Shown here: positions 7,001-13,049 of the stretch, piece by piece
How the letters are laid out: every line of letters begins with the position of its first letter
Numbering within the stretch: position 1 is the stretch's first letter
NCBI GenBank assembly: GCA_050747825.1
Contig: JBOGJG010000310.1
Coordinates: 1 to 13,049 of the forward strand
Direction: 5' to 3'
Length of the DNA: 13,049 nt
From: JBOGJG01 sp050747825
GTDB lineage: Bacteria; Acidobacteriota; UBA6911; RPQK01; JBOGJG01
Program-made: the position numbers and the translations under genes
Notes under the pieces: generated by a model
Told to the model about the DNA's origin: nothing
Seen by the model: only the letters and a program-made list of their open reading frames with translations
Database searches by the model: none

Positions 7001-8877
7001 CCGGGATCAGAATTGAGGACACCCGGGCCACGCTGCGGCGCAATCACATTGAGGCCAATTTGTCCTCGGGACTCTCGCTCACGGGCAGCCCATCGACCGA
7101 CGCCCAGTCCCTTTTCCTCTTGCGCAACGGCCAGGGCATCGAAAGCCGGTTCTCGGATTTGAAACTGGCCAACAGCGTCGTGGCGGGTTCTGATGATCCG
7201 CAGTCGGGACATGGTATTTCAGCCCACGGCAGCACGCTCGAGATCGCCAACAGCACGATTACCGGCAACAGCCAGATGGGAATCCAATTAAGCAGCAGCT
7301 CCGGCAAGATCATCAATTCGATTTTCTTTCAGAACTCTCAGGGCGACATCAGCCCGGGAGCTTCGATCACTCAGACCGGAAATCTGACGGGAGTCAATCC
7401 TCTGTTTACCGACTTGGAGGGTTTTGATTTCTCTCTTCGGCCCGAGTCGCCGGCTATCGACAAGGGGGTTGAAGATGCTTCGGTCGGTTCTCTTGACCTG
7501 TACTCGCACCAGAGGACTGTGGGGAGCGCAGTGGATCAGGGCGCGCTCGAATTCGGATCTCCTTACTCGACGCCTTTGATCCTGCCGGTGCTGAACGGAA
7601 CCGGGGACGAAGGCTTTCTGGGCCTGGCCATGGTCAACGCTTTTCACGACCCGTCTCAAGTGCTTTTGAAAGGGCGTGATCTCGCTGGCCAAGCCTGGCG
7701 GGATGGGCAGGGACAAGAAATTGAAGCCCCGCTCATGGACGTTGAAGCCGAAAGCCAGGCCACGCTTCTAATCCCCGGTAGTGAATTGGGACTCGCTCGC
7801 CCGGGCTGGATTGAGATTCTTTCCACCCGGCCTGACCTGATGAGCTTCACGCTCCTGGGAAGTTTCGCGTCAAGCACCATCAATGCCATGGACGGCGCAC
7901 AGTTACCCCCCGCGCTTTTCTCCAAGCTGCTCTTTCCGGAAGTCCGCAACAGCGGGGCTGAAAGCACACGGTTTTTCATCGTTAATCCCGGGCCAAAATC
8001 CAGCAGCACAACAGTCACACTTGAGTGGGTACGGCCGAGTGGCCTGCCCATTAAGCAGAACCTTGCAGTTCCCGCCGGCGGCATGATTGAGAAGAGCTTC
8101 AGCGAAATCTTCGGTCCCGGCTCGGACGGTTACGTGACCGCCACTGCTTCCGACGGAAGCCTGCTTTATGGAATGGAGATTTTCGAGTCGGGCCAATCCA
8201 GGGGCGGATTGCTGGCACTCGATTGGGAAGCGGCCGCTTCACAGCTCGCGGGAGCGCAACTGGCTTCCAGCAGCGCCGTTGAAACCACTTTGAACGTGAT
8301 CAACACCGGAGCCGCTGCCGCCGTGATTTTTGACGCTCTTGATGAAGCCGGACAGAAGATCGACTCGGTCACGCGGGATTTGCCGCAGGGCGGGCAGCTT
8401 CGAATAGAGGCGCGCGAACTCTTCGACTTTCCTGAAGGCGCTGTAGTGGGCTGGGTGCGAATCCGGTCTACGATCGGCACACTCACAGGCAGCCTCAGTT
8501 TCGGTGATCCGCAAAGCCGCGTCCTGGCCAGCCTCCCGCTGCAGCGAGACGGGTCCAGAGAGTTCATCCTGAGCCACGTCGCGGAAACAGATCAGTTGTT
8601 CACGGGGGTCACGCTGCTCAACACGAATTCAACCGATGCTGTGATTACACTGGAAGTCTTCAACGTGCAGAAGCAGCTCGCTGGAATCGCCTTTCTGAAA
8701 CTGGGACCTTCGGAAAAGGAAGCCCGGCTTCTTCGGCAGCTCATCTCGGCTCTGCCGGACCAGGAGGGAGGCTTCATCCGCGTCCGGTCCAGTGTGCCCA
8801 TCTTCGGCTTCGAAATCTTCGGCGATTACGCAGGCAACTTCCTCTCAGCCGTCCCCCAGCAGGTGGTGCTCCAATAG
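4042..8877 (+). CDS. Secreted subtilisin-like (S8) protease with PA domain, beta-helix and four C-terminal modules
   Basis: Large exported serine protease, 1611 residues from ATG 4042. That start gives a plausible signal peptide (MKALCCGSMVLAIL, then a small-residue region). The frame also has an ATG at 3934, but the extension lies over the opposing gene and has no export signal. Order: inhibitor I9-like propeptide (about 34-140), S8 domain with Asp173 (IVDSGI), His235 (EHGSMVA), oxyanion Asn334 (AAAGNAGP) and Ser562 (NGTSFSAP). A protease-associated (PA) domain is inserted at about 383-503 (LVKRGTCTF). Next come an Ig-like region (about 635-742) and a right-handed parallel beta-helix (about 744-1173) with many GNxIxxNxxxGI-type coils, ending NPLFTD...LRPESPAIDKG. 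Four related modules of about 105-115 residues close the protein. All catalytic residues are present, so it should be active outside the cell. The beta-helix and modules suggest binding to polysaccharide or a surface. No LPXTG or PEP-CTERM anchor is visible. The ribosome binding site is weak. Confidence 0.93.
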   Translation: MKALCCGSMVLAILTYSPAAFQSQPAVSSGDSSRLYIVLLKTPSVVEQIVESTADQPVRARRSMLRGPAAQDYQSTIERQQLDLIRSIARLSESIEVLAHRSFLINVLIVRGPPQEVEQLLGLKQVAGIYPKEQRFLLMDKVPEVIGAPAAWSAIEAIWGEQPGAGIKIAIVDSGINVDHPMFDGEGFSLPSGNTLYPLGNPAFTNNKVIVARSFTTKEYGMQADDEIPDEDAEHGSMVAAVAAGRPAAAPDPPALLQGVAPMAYLGNYKVFDGSQVTTNLAVIAAMDAAVEDGMDIINLSLGEDIRGPVTEPERRAIANAIQAGVVVVAAAGNAGPDGGTIGVPASSPDVITVGATSNGRVFASPLEIASESSTPPDDIKRIAYIPGDKILIDKPVEPFPIVSIKPWDPSELACSPLPAGSLEGKVALVKRGTCTFSQKAANILDFAGAEAMVVYNNEACSLIIMAWDETPDKPAVMIDKSSGESLAAYLQSERGADATVLIRARSERAASSADSNCIAAFSSRGPNFDFAIKPDLVAPGENIYTASKNGADYKVNINGTSFSAPVVSGAAALIRQFHPEWEQLSPELMAKAIKSALVNTAAKTTTWGGQPARVIHTGNGRLDLKAALQASAMLDPVSVSFGVIDEAGAQFPESTMELTNLDSAVRDYNIEFVSAFENPSVTLFASPSSFNLPPGDSQTIAFTAQPAAAPQSGVFEGYVRITSSDDSMLTAAYWGAVSIEDDSVLLQVSKTAGSPFTELEDALRAASPGNIIEIADSQTYQTSIRLALNDGGLPLHGLTLRSKPGESPIVSSTGLPAITVTDLERVTIEGLQIISSADAIQFLNSDGLILNNVIQRGSTGSGDGIFLDDSSAHIFGNAIEGARASGIRLFSSSALIQQNRIDGSTASPSDTQQGVSASLRSRLALFDNEITNNGSSGVDLSNSSALVSGNVIRSHQGAPGHGIRLQGGTVADYLVQDNLIEQNKGAGIRIEDTRATLRRNHIEANLSSGLSLTGSPSTDAQSLFLLRNGQGIESRFSDLKLANSVVAGSDDPQSGHGISAHGSTLEIANSTITGNSQMGIQLSSSSGKIINSIFFQNSQGDISPGASITQTGNLTGVNPLFTDLEGFDFSLRPESPAIDKGVEDASVGSLDLYSHQRTVGSAVDQGALEFGSPYSTPLILPVLNGTGDEGFLGLAMVNAFHDPSQVLLKGRDLAGQAWRDGQGQEIEAPLMDVEAESQATLLIPGSELGLARPGWIEILSTRPDLMSFTLLGSFASSTINAMDGAQLPPALFSKLLFPEVRNSGAESTRFFIVNPGPKSSSTTVTLEWVRPSGLPIKQNLAVPAGGMIEKSFSEIFGPGSDGYVTATASDGSLLYGMEIFESGQSRGGLLALDWEAAASQLAGAQLASSSAVETTLNVINTGAAAAVIFDALDEAGQKIDSVTRDLPQGGQLRIEARELFDFPEGAVVGWVRIRSTIGTLTGSLSFGDPQSRVLASLPLQRDGSREFILSHVAETDQLFTGVTLLNTNSTDAVITLEVFNVQKQLAGIAFLKLGPSEKEARLLRQLISALPDQEGGFIRVRSSVPIFGFEIFGDYAGNFLSAVPQQVVLQ

Positions 8878-8882
8878 TTCCC

Positions 8883-8933
8883 TGCCACGGATTACACGGA
8901 CTTAAATCTGTGTAATCCGTGTAATCCGTGGCA
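8883..8933. repeat. Perfect 18-bp inverted repeat (hairpin) with 9-bp repeats
   Basis: TGCCACGGATTACACGGA (8883-8900) is exactly complementary to TCCGTGTAATCCGTGGCA (8916-8933) across a 15-base loop. The right arm plus loop contains a 9-bp tandem repeat, GTGTAATCC. It starts 6 bp after the protease stop and ends 10 bp before the permease ATG. It may end the protease transcript, although no T-run follows. It may also fold at the permease ribosome-binding region. Similar ATCCGTG-type repeats recur in intergenic DNA of several environmental phyla. Confidence 0.85.
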
Positions 8934-8943
8934 CAATCTCCCG

Positions 8944-10308
8944 ATGCACCCTTTTTGGATTCTGCTGGTGGGAATGGCGGTGGTTATTGGCGGCATTCTG
9001 GTGCTGCGCCTGCACGCTGTGCTGGCGCTGCTCTTTGGCGCGCTGGCCGTGGCGGCCCTGAGCCCGGCGCAAGAGACGATCGGAGAACGAATTGCCCAGG
9101 GTTTTGCAGGCACACTGGAGCAGGTCGGGATTCTAATCGCCATGGCAGCCATTATCGGCACCTGTCTGCTGGAGAGCGGAGCAGCCGACCGGCTGGTCCG
9201 AACCGCCCTGCGCTGGCTGGGAAAAGAGCGCGCACCTGTGGCCTTCATGGGGAGTGGGTTTTTGCTGGGCATCCCGGTTTTCTTCGATACCGTCTTCTAC
9301 CTGATGATTCCGCTGGCCAAGGCGATGCGCCTGCGGACAGGTACAAATTACCTGTTTTATGTCCTGAGCATCTGCGCCGGCGGGACGATGGCCCACTCGC
9401 TGGTGCCCCCCACTCCGGGACCGCTGTTTATGGCCGGCGAGCTGGGCGTGGACCTGGGAGTCATGATCCTGGTAGGCTGCGCCATCGGCTTGATCGCCTC
9501 CAGCGCGGGATATTTATATGCCCGCTGGGCAAACGGGAAATTTGAGATCCCGCTGCGCGAGTCGGAAGCTTCTTTGAGCCAGTTTGAAAACCTGGCCAGG
9601 CGCGAGGACAAGGAATTACCTTCGTTGTGGCTCTCGGCCACCCCTATTCTCCTACCGGTAATCCTGATCGCCGCCACAACCATACTGGCACCCGGAGCTG
9701 GCGAAGGTCCGCCCACCTTCGGGCAAAGTTTGTTGCTCACTCTAGGCGACAAAAATATCGCTCTCATCCTGGCGGCAGTGATCGCCCTTTTGATGCTCCT
9801 GAAAGCTACTTCGGGCAAGCAGACCGTTCGGGCAACTCGAGACTCACTGTCTACGGCAGGAGTCATCATCCTCATTATCGGGGCGGGCGGCGCCTTCGGC
9901 CGCGCCCTCCAGCAGACCGGCATCGGGGGTGAGATCCAGGAGGTCTCGACGCAGTACCAGATCCCCGTCCTGCTGTTGGCCTGGGTCCTGACGGCTCTGA
10001 TCAGAACCGCTCAGGGTTCGGCCACTGTGGCCATGATTACCGCGGCAGGCGTCTTCGCCGGGATGGCCGATCCGGCCCAACTGGGATTTCACCCCGTCTA
10101 TCTGGCCATGGCCATCGGCTGCGGCTCCAAACCGATCTGGTGGATGAACGACAGCGGCTTCTGGGTGGTCGCTGAAATGAGCGGCATGACCGAGCAAGAA
10201 GCCCTGAAAACACTGACTCCCCTGGCAGCGACCATGGGAGTGGTCGGCCTGATTGCCACCGTTGTGGGGGCCTGGCTTTTCCCGCTGGTTATCGCTGGCC
10301 CCACTTGA
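8944..10308 (+). CDS. GntP family permease (gluconate:H+ symporter-like)
   Basis: Inner-membrane secondary transporter of 454 residues, the usual size, with about 12-14 hydrophobic segments throughout. Family hallmarks are GIPVFFDTVFYLMIPLAKA (about residues 108-126), the PPTPGP loop, a central hydrophilic loop and a C-terminal NDSGFWVV motif. Members take up gluconate or related sugar acids with protons; the substrate here is open because no sugar-acid kinase or dehydratase gene is adjacent. Start at ATG 8944 gives the normal N-terminus, but no Shine-Dalgarno sequence is visible. The bases just upstream are CAATCTCCCG and the hairpin arm. The 3' end overlaps the convergent NAD kinase gene by 20 bp. 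Confidence 0.93.
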   Translation: MHPFWILLVGMAVVIGGILVLRLHAVLALLFGALAVAALSPAQETIGERIAQGFAGTLEQVGILIAMAAIIGTCLLESGAADRLVRTALRWLGKERAPVAFMGSGFLLGIPVFFDTVFYLMIPLAKAMRLRTGTNYLFYVLSICAGGTMAHSLVPPTPGPLFMAGELGVDLGVMILVGCAIGLIASSAGYLYARWANGKFEIPLRESEASLSQFENLARREDKELPSLWLSATPILLPVILIAATTILAPGAGEGPPTFGQSLLLTLGDKNIALILAAVIALLMLLKATSGKQTVRATRDSLSTAGVIILIIGAGGAFGRALQQTGIGGEIQEVSTQYQIPVLLLAWVLTALIRTAQGSATVAMITAAGVFAGMADPAQLGFHPVYLAMAIGCGSKPIWWMNDSGFWVVAEMSGMTEQEALKTLTPLAATMGVVGLIATVVGAWLFPLVIAGPT

Positions 10309-11140
10309 GTTTCTCGCGCAGGACGTTGAAGAAGTGCTTGCCGGTGGGCTTGATTAGCCTGACCGTGTGGCTGGACCGGCTGCAAATGACCTCATCCCCT
10401 TCCTTCAGTCCCACGCCGACCTGTCCATCAATGGTCAGCATGACATCTTCCCCCGACTTCAGCTTGATGCGGATATCGCTATTGGCCGGAATCACTACCG
10501 CTCGATTGGTAAGCGTATGCGGACAGATCGGCGTCATAATGACGGCGTCCAGGGTGGGAAAAACAATCGGCCCTCCCGCCGAAAGGGAGTAAGCCGTCGA
10601 CCCGGTGGGAGTAGCAATTATGATGCCGTCAGCCAGATAAAGCGCCACGAAATCTTCCCCGACGTAGGCCTCCATGGTGATAATTCGAGCCAGGGTTCCC
10701 TTATTGATCACCACATCATTGAGGGCGTGATAAATAGTGACCTCTCCCGTGAGCTGCCGGACTTCGGCCATGAGCATGCAGCGGGTTTCGAGCCTGTAAT
10801 CCCCCCGCAAAAAGGACTCGAGGGCAGGATACAGCTCGGTCAAAGTGACTTCCGTCAGGAAGCCCAGAGAACCGAGATTGACGCCCAGGATAGGGGTGCT
10901 TTGATCCTGAATGGTTCGGGCAACCGAGAGGAATGTCCCATCGCCTCCAAAGACCACGATGGCATCCGCTTTCTCCGGAAGCTCCTCGCGAGGCAGGCTG
11001 GCGAATCCGCTGAAGTCAAACGTGCGGTCAGTGCTCTCGTCCAGCAGGGGCTCACAATCCCGCTCTTTCAACCAGCCCAGTAGCTCCTGCAGCCTGGCCG
11101 CAAAATCCGTCCGCGATTTAACGACGATGCCGAGTTTCAC
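10289..11140 (-). CDS. nadK: NAD kinase
   Basis: Cytoplasmic enzyme that phosphorylates NAD to NADP, the only de novo route to NADP. Counting from GTG 11140 (283 residues), the motifs are all present: GGDGT at 65-69 with the catalytic Asp67, NLGSLGFL (88-95), ND at 141-142 in ALNDVV, TPTGSTAYSLSAGGP (177-191) and DGQ (238-240). GTG 11140 gives the canonical beginning (V/M)KLGIVVKSR. Another GTG at 11167 overlaps the stop of the upstream gene by 4 bases (GTGA), typical of translational coupling, and would add 9 residues. Neither start has a well-spaced ribosome binding site. It is the last gene of a three-gene operon (TPR protein, YHS protein, nadK) and its end overlaps the permease gene. Confidence 0.96.
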   Translation of the reverse strand: MKLGIVVKSRTDFAARLQELLGWLKERDCEPLLDESTDRTFDFSGFASLPREELPEKADAIVVFGGDGTFLSVARTIQDQSTPILGVNLGSLGFLTEVTLTELYPALESFLRGDYRLETRCMLMAEVRQLTGEVTIYHALNDVVINKGTLARIITMEAYVGEDFVALYLADGIIIATPTGSTAYSLSAGGPIVFPTLDAVIMTPICPHTLTNRAVVIPANSDIRIKLKSGEDVMLTIDGQVGVGLKEGDEVICSRSSHTVRLIKPTGKHFFNVLREKLKWGQR

Positions 11141-11163
11141 GGGTTCTTGCCCGGGCCGCTCCC

Positions 11164-11460
11164 TCACGGTCGCGGCTCTGATGCCTCCCTCAGTCCGGCC
11201 AGGTAAGTCCGCCTGCACTCCTGGGAGCAAAAAAACAGCGCTTCACCGCCGCCGGCTTTAGCCGGGACAGCCAGATCGATGGCCACATACATGCCGCACT
11301 GCGGATCCTTCACCATCTTCCCTCGGATAGTCTTCTCGGACCTGGAGGCGTTGCCAGGACGTGAAGAACGCACCTTCTGAGGCTGGTTGCCAAACAATTT
11401 CACCAGCAGGATCCGAAGGATTATGATTACGAGGAGAAATACTAAAAGTTTTGTGAGCAT
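11164..11460 (-). CDS. Membrane-anchored YHS/TRASH-like metal-binding protein
   Basis: Small protein of 98 residues. Residues 2-22 form one membrane helix (LLVFLLVIIILRILLV). A basic linker follows, then MVKDPQCGMYV (Cys55) and FFCSQECRRTYL (Cys78, Cys82). The DPxCGMxV ... FCSxxC pattern is that of YHS domains, which bind metal ions and occur on metal transporters and thiol enzymes. It probably sits on the inner membrane with the metal site on one face; partner and metal are unknown. The start is 2 bp after the stop of the TPR gene, and the stop overlaps a possible nadK start by 4 bp, so the three genes are very likely one transcript. Confidence 0.8.
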   Translation of the reverse strand: MLTKLLVFLLVIIILRILLVKLFGNQPQKVRSSRPGNASRSEKTIRGKMVKDPQCGMYVAIDLAVPAKAGGGEALFFCSQECRRTYLAGLREASEPRP

Positions 11461-11462
11461 TC

Positions 11463-12077
11463 TTACGAACGCGTCTCTTGCAAGCGACTCCTGGCGTTAT
11501 TCATCTGCTCCTTGATCTGCTCGGCATGAGGATATTCCGGATGCCTATCAAGCAGCATCTGCCAGGTGCGGATCGCTGAGTTGAAGTCTTCGACCGCAAA
11601 ATATGCGAAGCCCAGATTCTGCAGGGTCTGTGGGTGGTCCGGCTCCACGGCCAGGGATTTCTGATACATCTCAATGGCCGTTTCAGCCTTTCCCGTATAC
11701 AGATAAGAGGTCCCCAGATCGGTGCGCACGTTAACGTCCTCCGGATCCAACCGCAGCGCCTCCTCATACCATTGGATAGCGCCGTCGAAACGGCCGATAT
11801 CGTAGTACCAGTTGCCCAGCAGGATTCGCACCTGCTTATCCTCAGGATCGGCTTCCGCCTGGCGACTTAACTCCCCGATCTTCTCCAGCACCTCCGGCGG
11901 CGGGTGTCCTTCCGGAAGTTCGCTGGAAGCGGCGCCGGTCTGCTCTGCAGACGGAGCTGAAGCGACCATCTGAGGCGGCTCGGCCTGGTTGCGCTGCAGC
12001 GCCTCGGAAACAAAAAATCCAACAATAAATCCCACGATTACACCGATCACTGCATAGACGATCTGCTTATGTTTCAT
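11463..12077 (-). CDS. Membrane-anchored tetratricopeptide repeat protein
   Basis: 204-residue protein with an N-terminal signal anchor (about residues 6-24, IVYAVIGVIVGFIVGFFV), a Pro/Ala-rich spacer (30-60) and three TPR units (about 83-112, 117-146, 151-180; for example LLGNWYYDIGRFDGAI). The shape is like NrfG/CcmI C-terminal TPR domains used as docking platforms in cytochrome c maturation, but no such genes are nearby and the role is unknown. ATG 12077 was chosen because it directly precedes the signal anchor. Upstream in-frame codons run into the divergent gene. No clear ribosome binding site is seen. First gene of the operon with the YHS protein and nadK. Confidence 0.88.
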   Translation of the reverse strand: MKHKQIVYAVIGVIVGFIVGFFVSEALQRNQAEPPQMVASAPSAEQTGAASSELPEGHPPPEVLEKIGELSRQAEADPEDKQVRILLGNWYYDIGRFDGAIQWYEEALRLDPEDVNVRTDLGTSYLYTGKAETAIEMYQKSLAVEPDHPQTLQNLGFAYFAVEDFNSAIRTWQMLLDRHPEYPHAEQIKEQMNNARSRLQETRS

Positions 12078-12096
12078 GGAACATGGTATGTTAGCA

Positions 12097-12136
12097 TAAA
12101 CGTTTCTCGCAGCGGCGCCCGCTGCGAAGCCGTTTA
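12097..12136. repeat. Imperfect palindrome between divergent genes
   Basis: TCGCAGCGG (12107-12115) pairs perfectly with CCGCTGCGA (12119-12127) around a 3-base loop. An outer stem TAAACG/CGTTTA (12097-12102 and 12131-12136) extends it. It lies between the divergent TPR and HEAT-repeat genes and touches the first possible ATG of the latter. It could be an operator for both promoters or a leader hairpin. Confidence 0.6.
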
Positions 12137-12873
12137 TGGAAACAGGGCGAAACGAGTTGAAAATGTACCGTGGCAAAGACATGGGGGACCGGGAAAAGCT
12201 CATCAACACGTGCCTGGAGATCCTGAGTCGAGGCAATCCAAATGAGCTGTACGACATTTTGCCCCACATCAGTCTCGTGCGCTCCCCTGCCTTTATGGAA
12301 GCCCTTGTGCAACTGCTTCATTCCGGCGATCGGGATCAGAAGGAGTTTGCCGCTCTTGGTCTGGGCAGCCTGGGCAAGCCGAACTGCATAGAAGACCTTC
12401 TGGAAGTGTTCATGCGCCCTGAGACGTTTAAGGGGACGGGCAGCCAGTCCCTGCAAACGGCCATTATCATCGCTCTGGGTGAGATTGGAGACGAGGCCGC
12501 AGTTCAGCCGCTGATTCGGATCTACGATCTGAGCTTTCCGCAGGATCAGTTCAGCCTTCGACGCAAGCGGCTGGTCTTATCCTCGCTGGGCACGCTGGCC
12601 CAGCAGGGGAGCGTTAAAGCGGAACAAGAACTCTTGCGGCTGATGAAGCACAAGCACGAGGAGGTGCGGGCTCAAGCGGTGACCGAACTGGCCACAGCCT
12701 ACTGGCACCGGGCCGGCGACATTCCAGACGAACTCCTTCAGCAAATCTGCGGCCTCACAGAGGAATCTTCAGAAGAAGTCAGGAAGGCCGCCCTGTCGTC
12801 CCTCTCCAACCTGGCCGATCTCGGCTGCGAGAGCGCCGAGGAATTTTTGAAGACGGTGAATAGTGAAAAGTGA
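12136..12873 (+). CDS. HEAT-repeat protein
   Basis: Soluble all-helical repeat protein of up to 245 residues with about four to five HEAT or PBS-lyase-type helical pairs (for example FAALGLGSLGK, IIIALGEIGDEAAVQPL, VRAQAVTELATA, VRKAALSSLSNLADLG). Such proteins act as binding scaffolds; no partner or enzyme function can be read. In-frame ATGs occur at 12136, 12163 and 12181. None has a clear ribosome binding site, and the conserved-looking part starts near 12181 (MGDREKLINTCLEIL). The 3' end is odd: the last codons (TVNSEK and TGA) are supplied by a heptamer array starting at 12856, so the original C-terminus may have been replaced. It is divergent from the TPR operon. Confidence 0.8.
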   Translation: METGRNELKMYRGKDMGDREKLINTCLEILSRGNPNELYDILPHISLVRSPAFMEALVQLLHSGDRDQKEFAALGLGSLGKPNCIEDLLEVFMRPETFKGTGSQSLQTAIIIALGEIGDEAAVQPLIRIYDLSFPQDQFSLRRKRLVLSSLGTLAQQGSVKAEQELLRLMKHKHEEVRAQAVTELATAYWHRAGDIPDELLQQICGLTEESSEEVRKAALSSLSNLADLGCESAEEFLKTVNSEK

Positions 12874-12890
12874 ATAGTGAATAGTGATGA
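12856..12890. repeat. Heptamer tandem array, unit GTGAATA
   Basis: Five units in register: GTGAATA, GTGAAAA, GTGAATA, GTGAATA, GTGATGA. The array provides the last codons and the stop of the HEAT-repeat gene. Its final TGA is shared with the start of the insertion-sequence end repeat at 12888. Confidence 0.85.
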
Positions 12891-13049
12891 CCTTCCCCCG
12901 AATTTAGGACTGACCTTCCCCCCAAAATTAGGACCACCTGCTGAGTGAGTTTTCGCGCAAAATGGCGCAAGGAGAACTCACAATGAAGCGGAAGCGCTTT
13001 ACGGAAGAACAGATCATCTCGGTGCTGAAGCAGGCACAAGCAGGAGCCC
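12888..13049 (+). mobile_element. Left end of an IS3-family (IS407-like) insertion sequence, cut by window edge
   Basis: Two tandem end-like sequences begin TGACCTTCCCCC: 12888-12910 and 12911-12934, sharing the core TTAGGAC at their 3' sides. About 48 bp later begins an OrfA-type transposase gene. One copy is probably the terminal inverted repeat. The other is either an internal transposase site or a relic of a second insertion. The right end is outside the window. Confidence 0.75.
12983..13049 (+). CDS. IS3-family transposase OrfA, N-terminal fragment (continues past the window)
   Basis: The first 22 residues, starting MKRKRFTEEQIISVLKQAQ, match the beginning of the helix-turn-helix OrfA of the IS407 group (typically MKKRFTEEQIIGVLKEAEAG). 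OrfA binds the insertion-sequence ends and, by frameshift fusion with OrfB, forms the DDE transposase. AAGGAG (12969-12974) precedes the ATG at good spacing. The rest is outside the window, so integrity cannot be judged. Confidence 0.85.
   Translation, partial: MKRKRFTEEQIISVLKQAQAGA

Noticed and set aside
8892..9272. Minus-strand frame opposite the permease start
   Set aside because: It is Ser/Ala/Arg-rich, runs through the hairpin and opposes a well-supported membrane protein.

Overview
The window comes from a moderately GC-rich bacterial chromosome with compact gene packing, including convergent and even divergent genes that overlap at their ends. The best guess is an Acidobacteriota-like organism, probably from an environmental assembly. 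This rests on the very large secreted protease that ends in tandem Ig-like modules of a kind common in acidobacterial surface proteins, and on the gene mix; it is an inference, not a proof. No plasmid, phage or defence system is visible.

Layout: positions 1-755 hold a SurA-like periplasmic chaperone whose 5' end merges with a 7-bp tandem repeat. D-aminoacyl-tRNA deacylase (dtd) and a 97-residue conserved hypothetical protein lie on the minus strand (724-1517). A divergent intergenic region follows, with an 86-bp inverted-repeat element and a good promoter for lexA (1673-2269), the SOS repressor. After lexA comes a small, possibly frameshifted gene and another heptamer array (2302-2640). Then on the minus strand lie a histone-deacetylase-like zinc hydrolase (2650-3678) and a small membrane protein with a zinc ribbon (3738-4067). 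The 5' end of the latter overlaps the start of a 1611-residue subtilase (4042-8877) built as propeptide, S8 domain with inserted PA domain, Ig-like domain, parallel beta-helix and four C-terminal modules. A perfect 18-bp hairpin separates it from a GntP-family permease (8944-10308). A tight minus-strand operon follows (12077 down to 10289): TPR membrane protein, YHS-domain membrane protein, NAD kinase. Divergent from it is a HEAT-repeat protein (12136-12873) whose 3' end runs into a heptamer array. The array abuts the left end of an IS3-family (IS407-like) insertion sequence cut by the window edge.

The genes are mostly housekeeping (translation quality control, DNA-damage control, NADP synthesis, envelope folding) plus one large accessory exoprotein. 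The most unusual layer is non-coding: at least five arrays with the same 7-bp period but different unit sequences sit at gene borders. Two of them reach into reading frames, and two share a common end motif. This resembles the short tandemly repeated repetitive (STRR) heptamers known from cyanobacteria and is the strongest candidate here for something undescribed.
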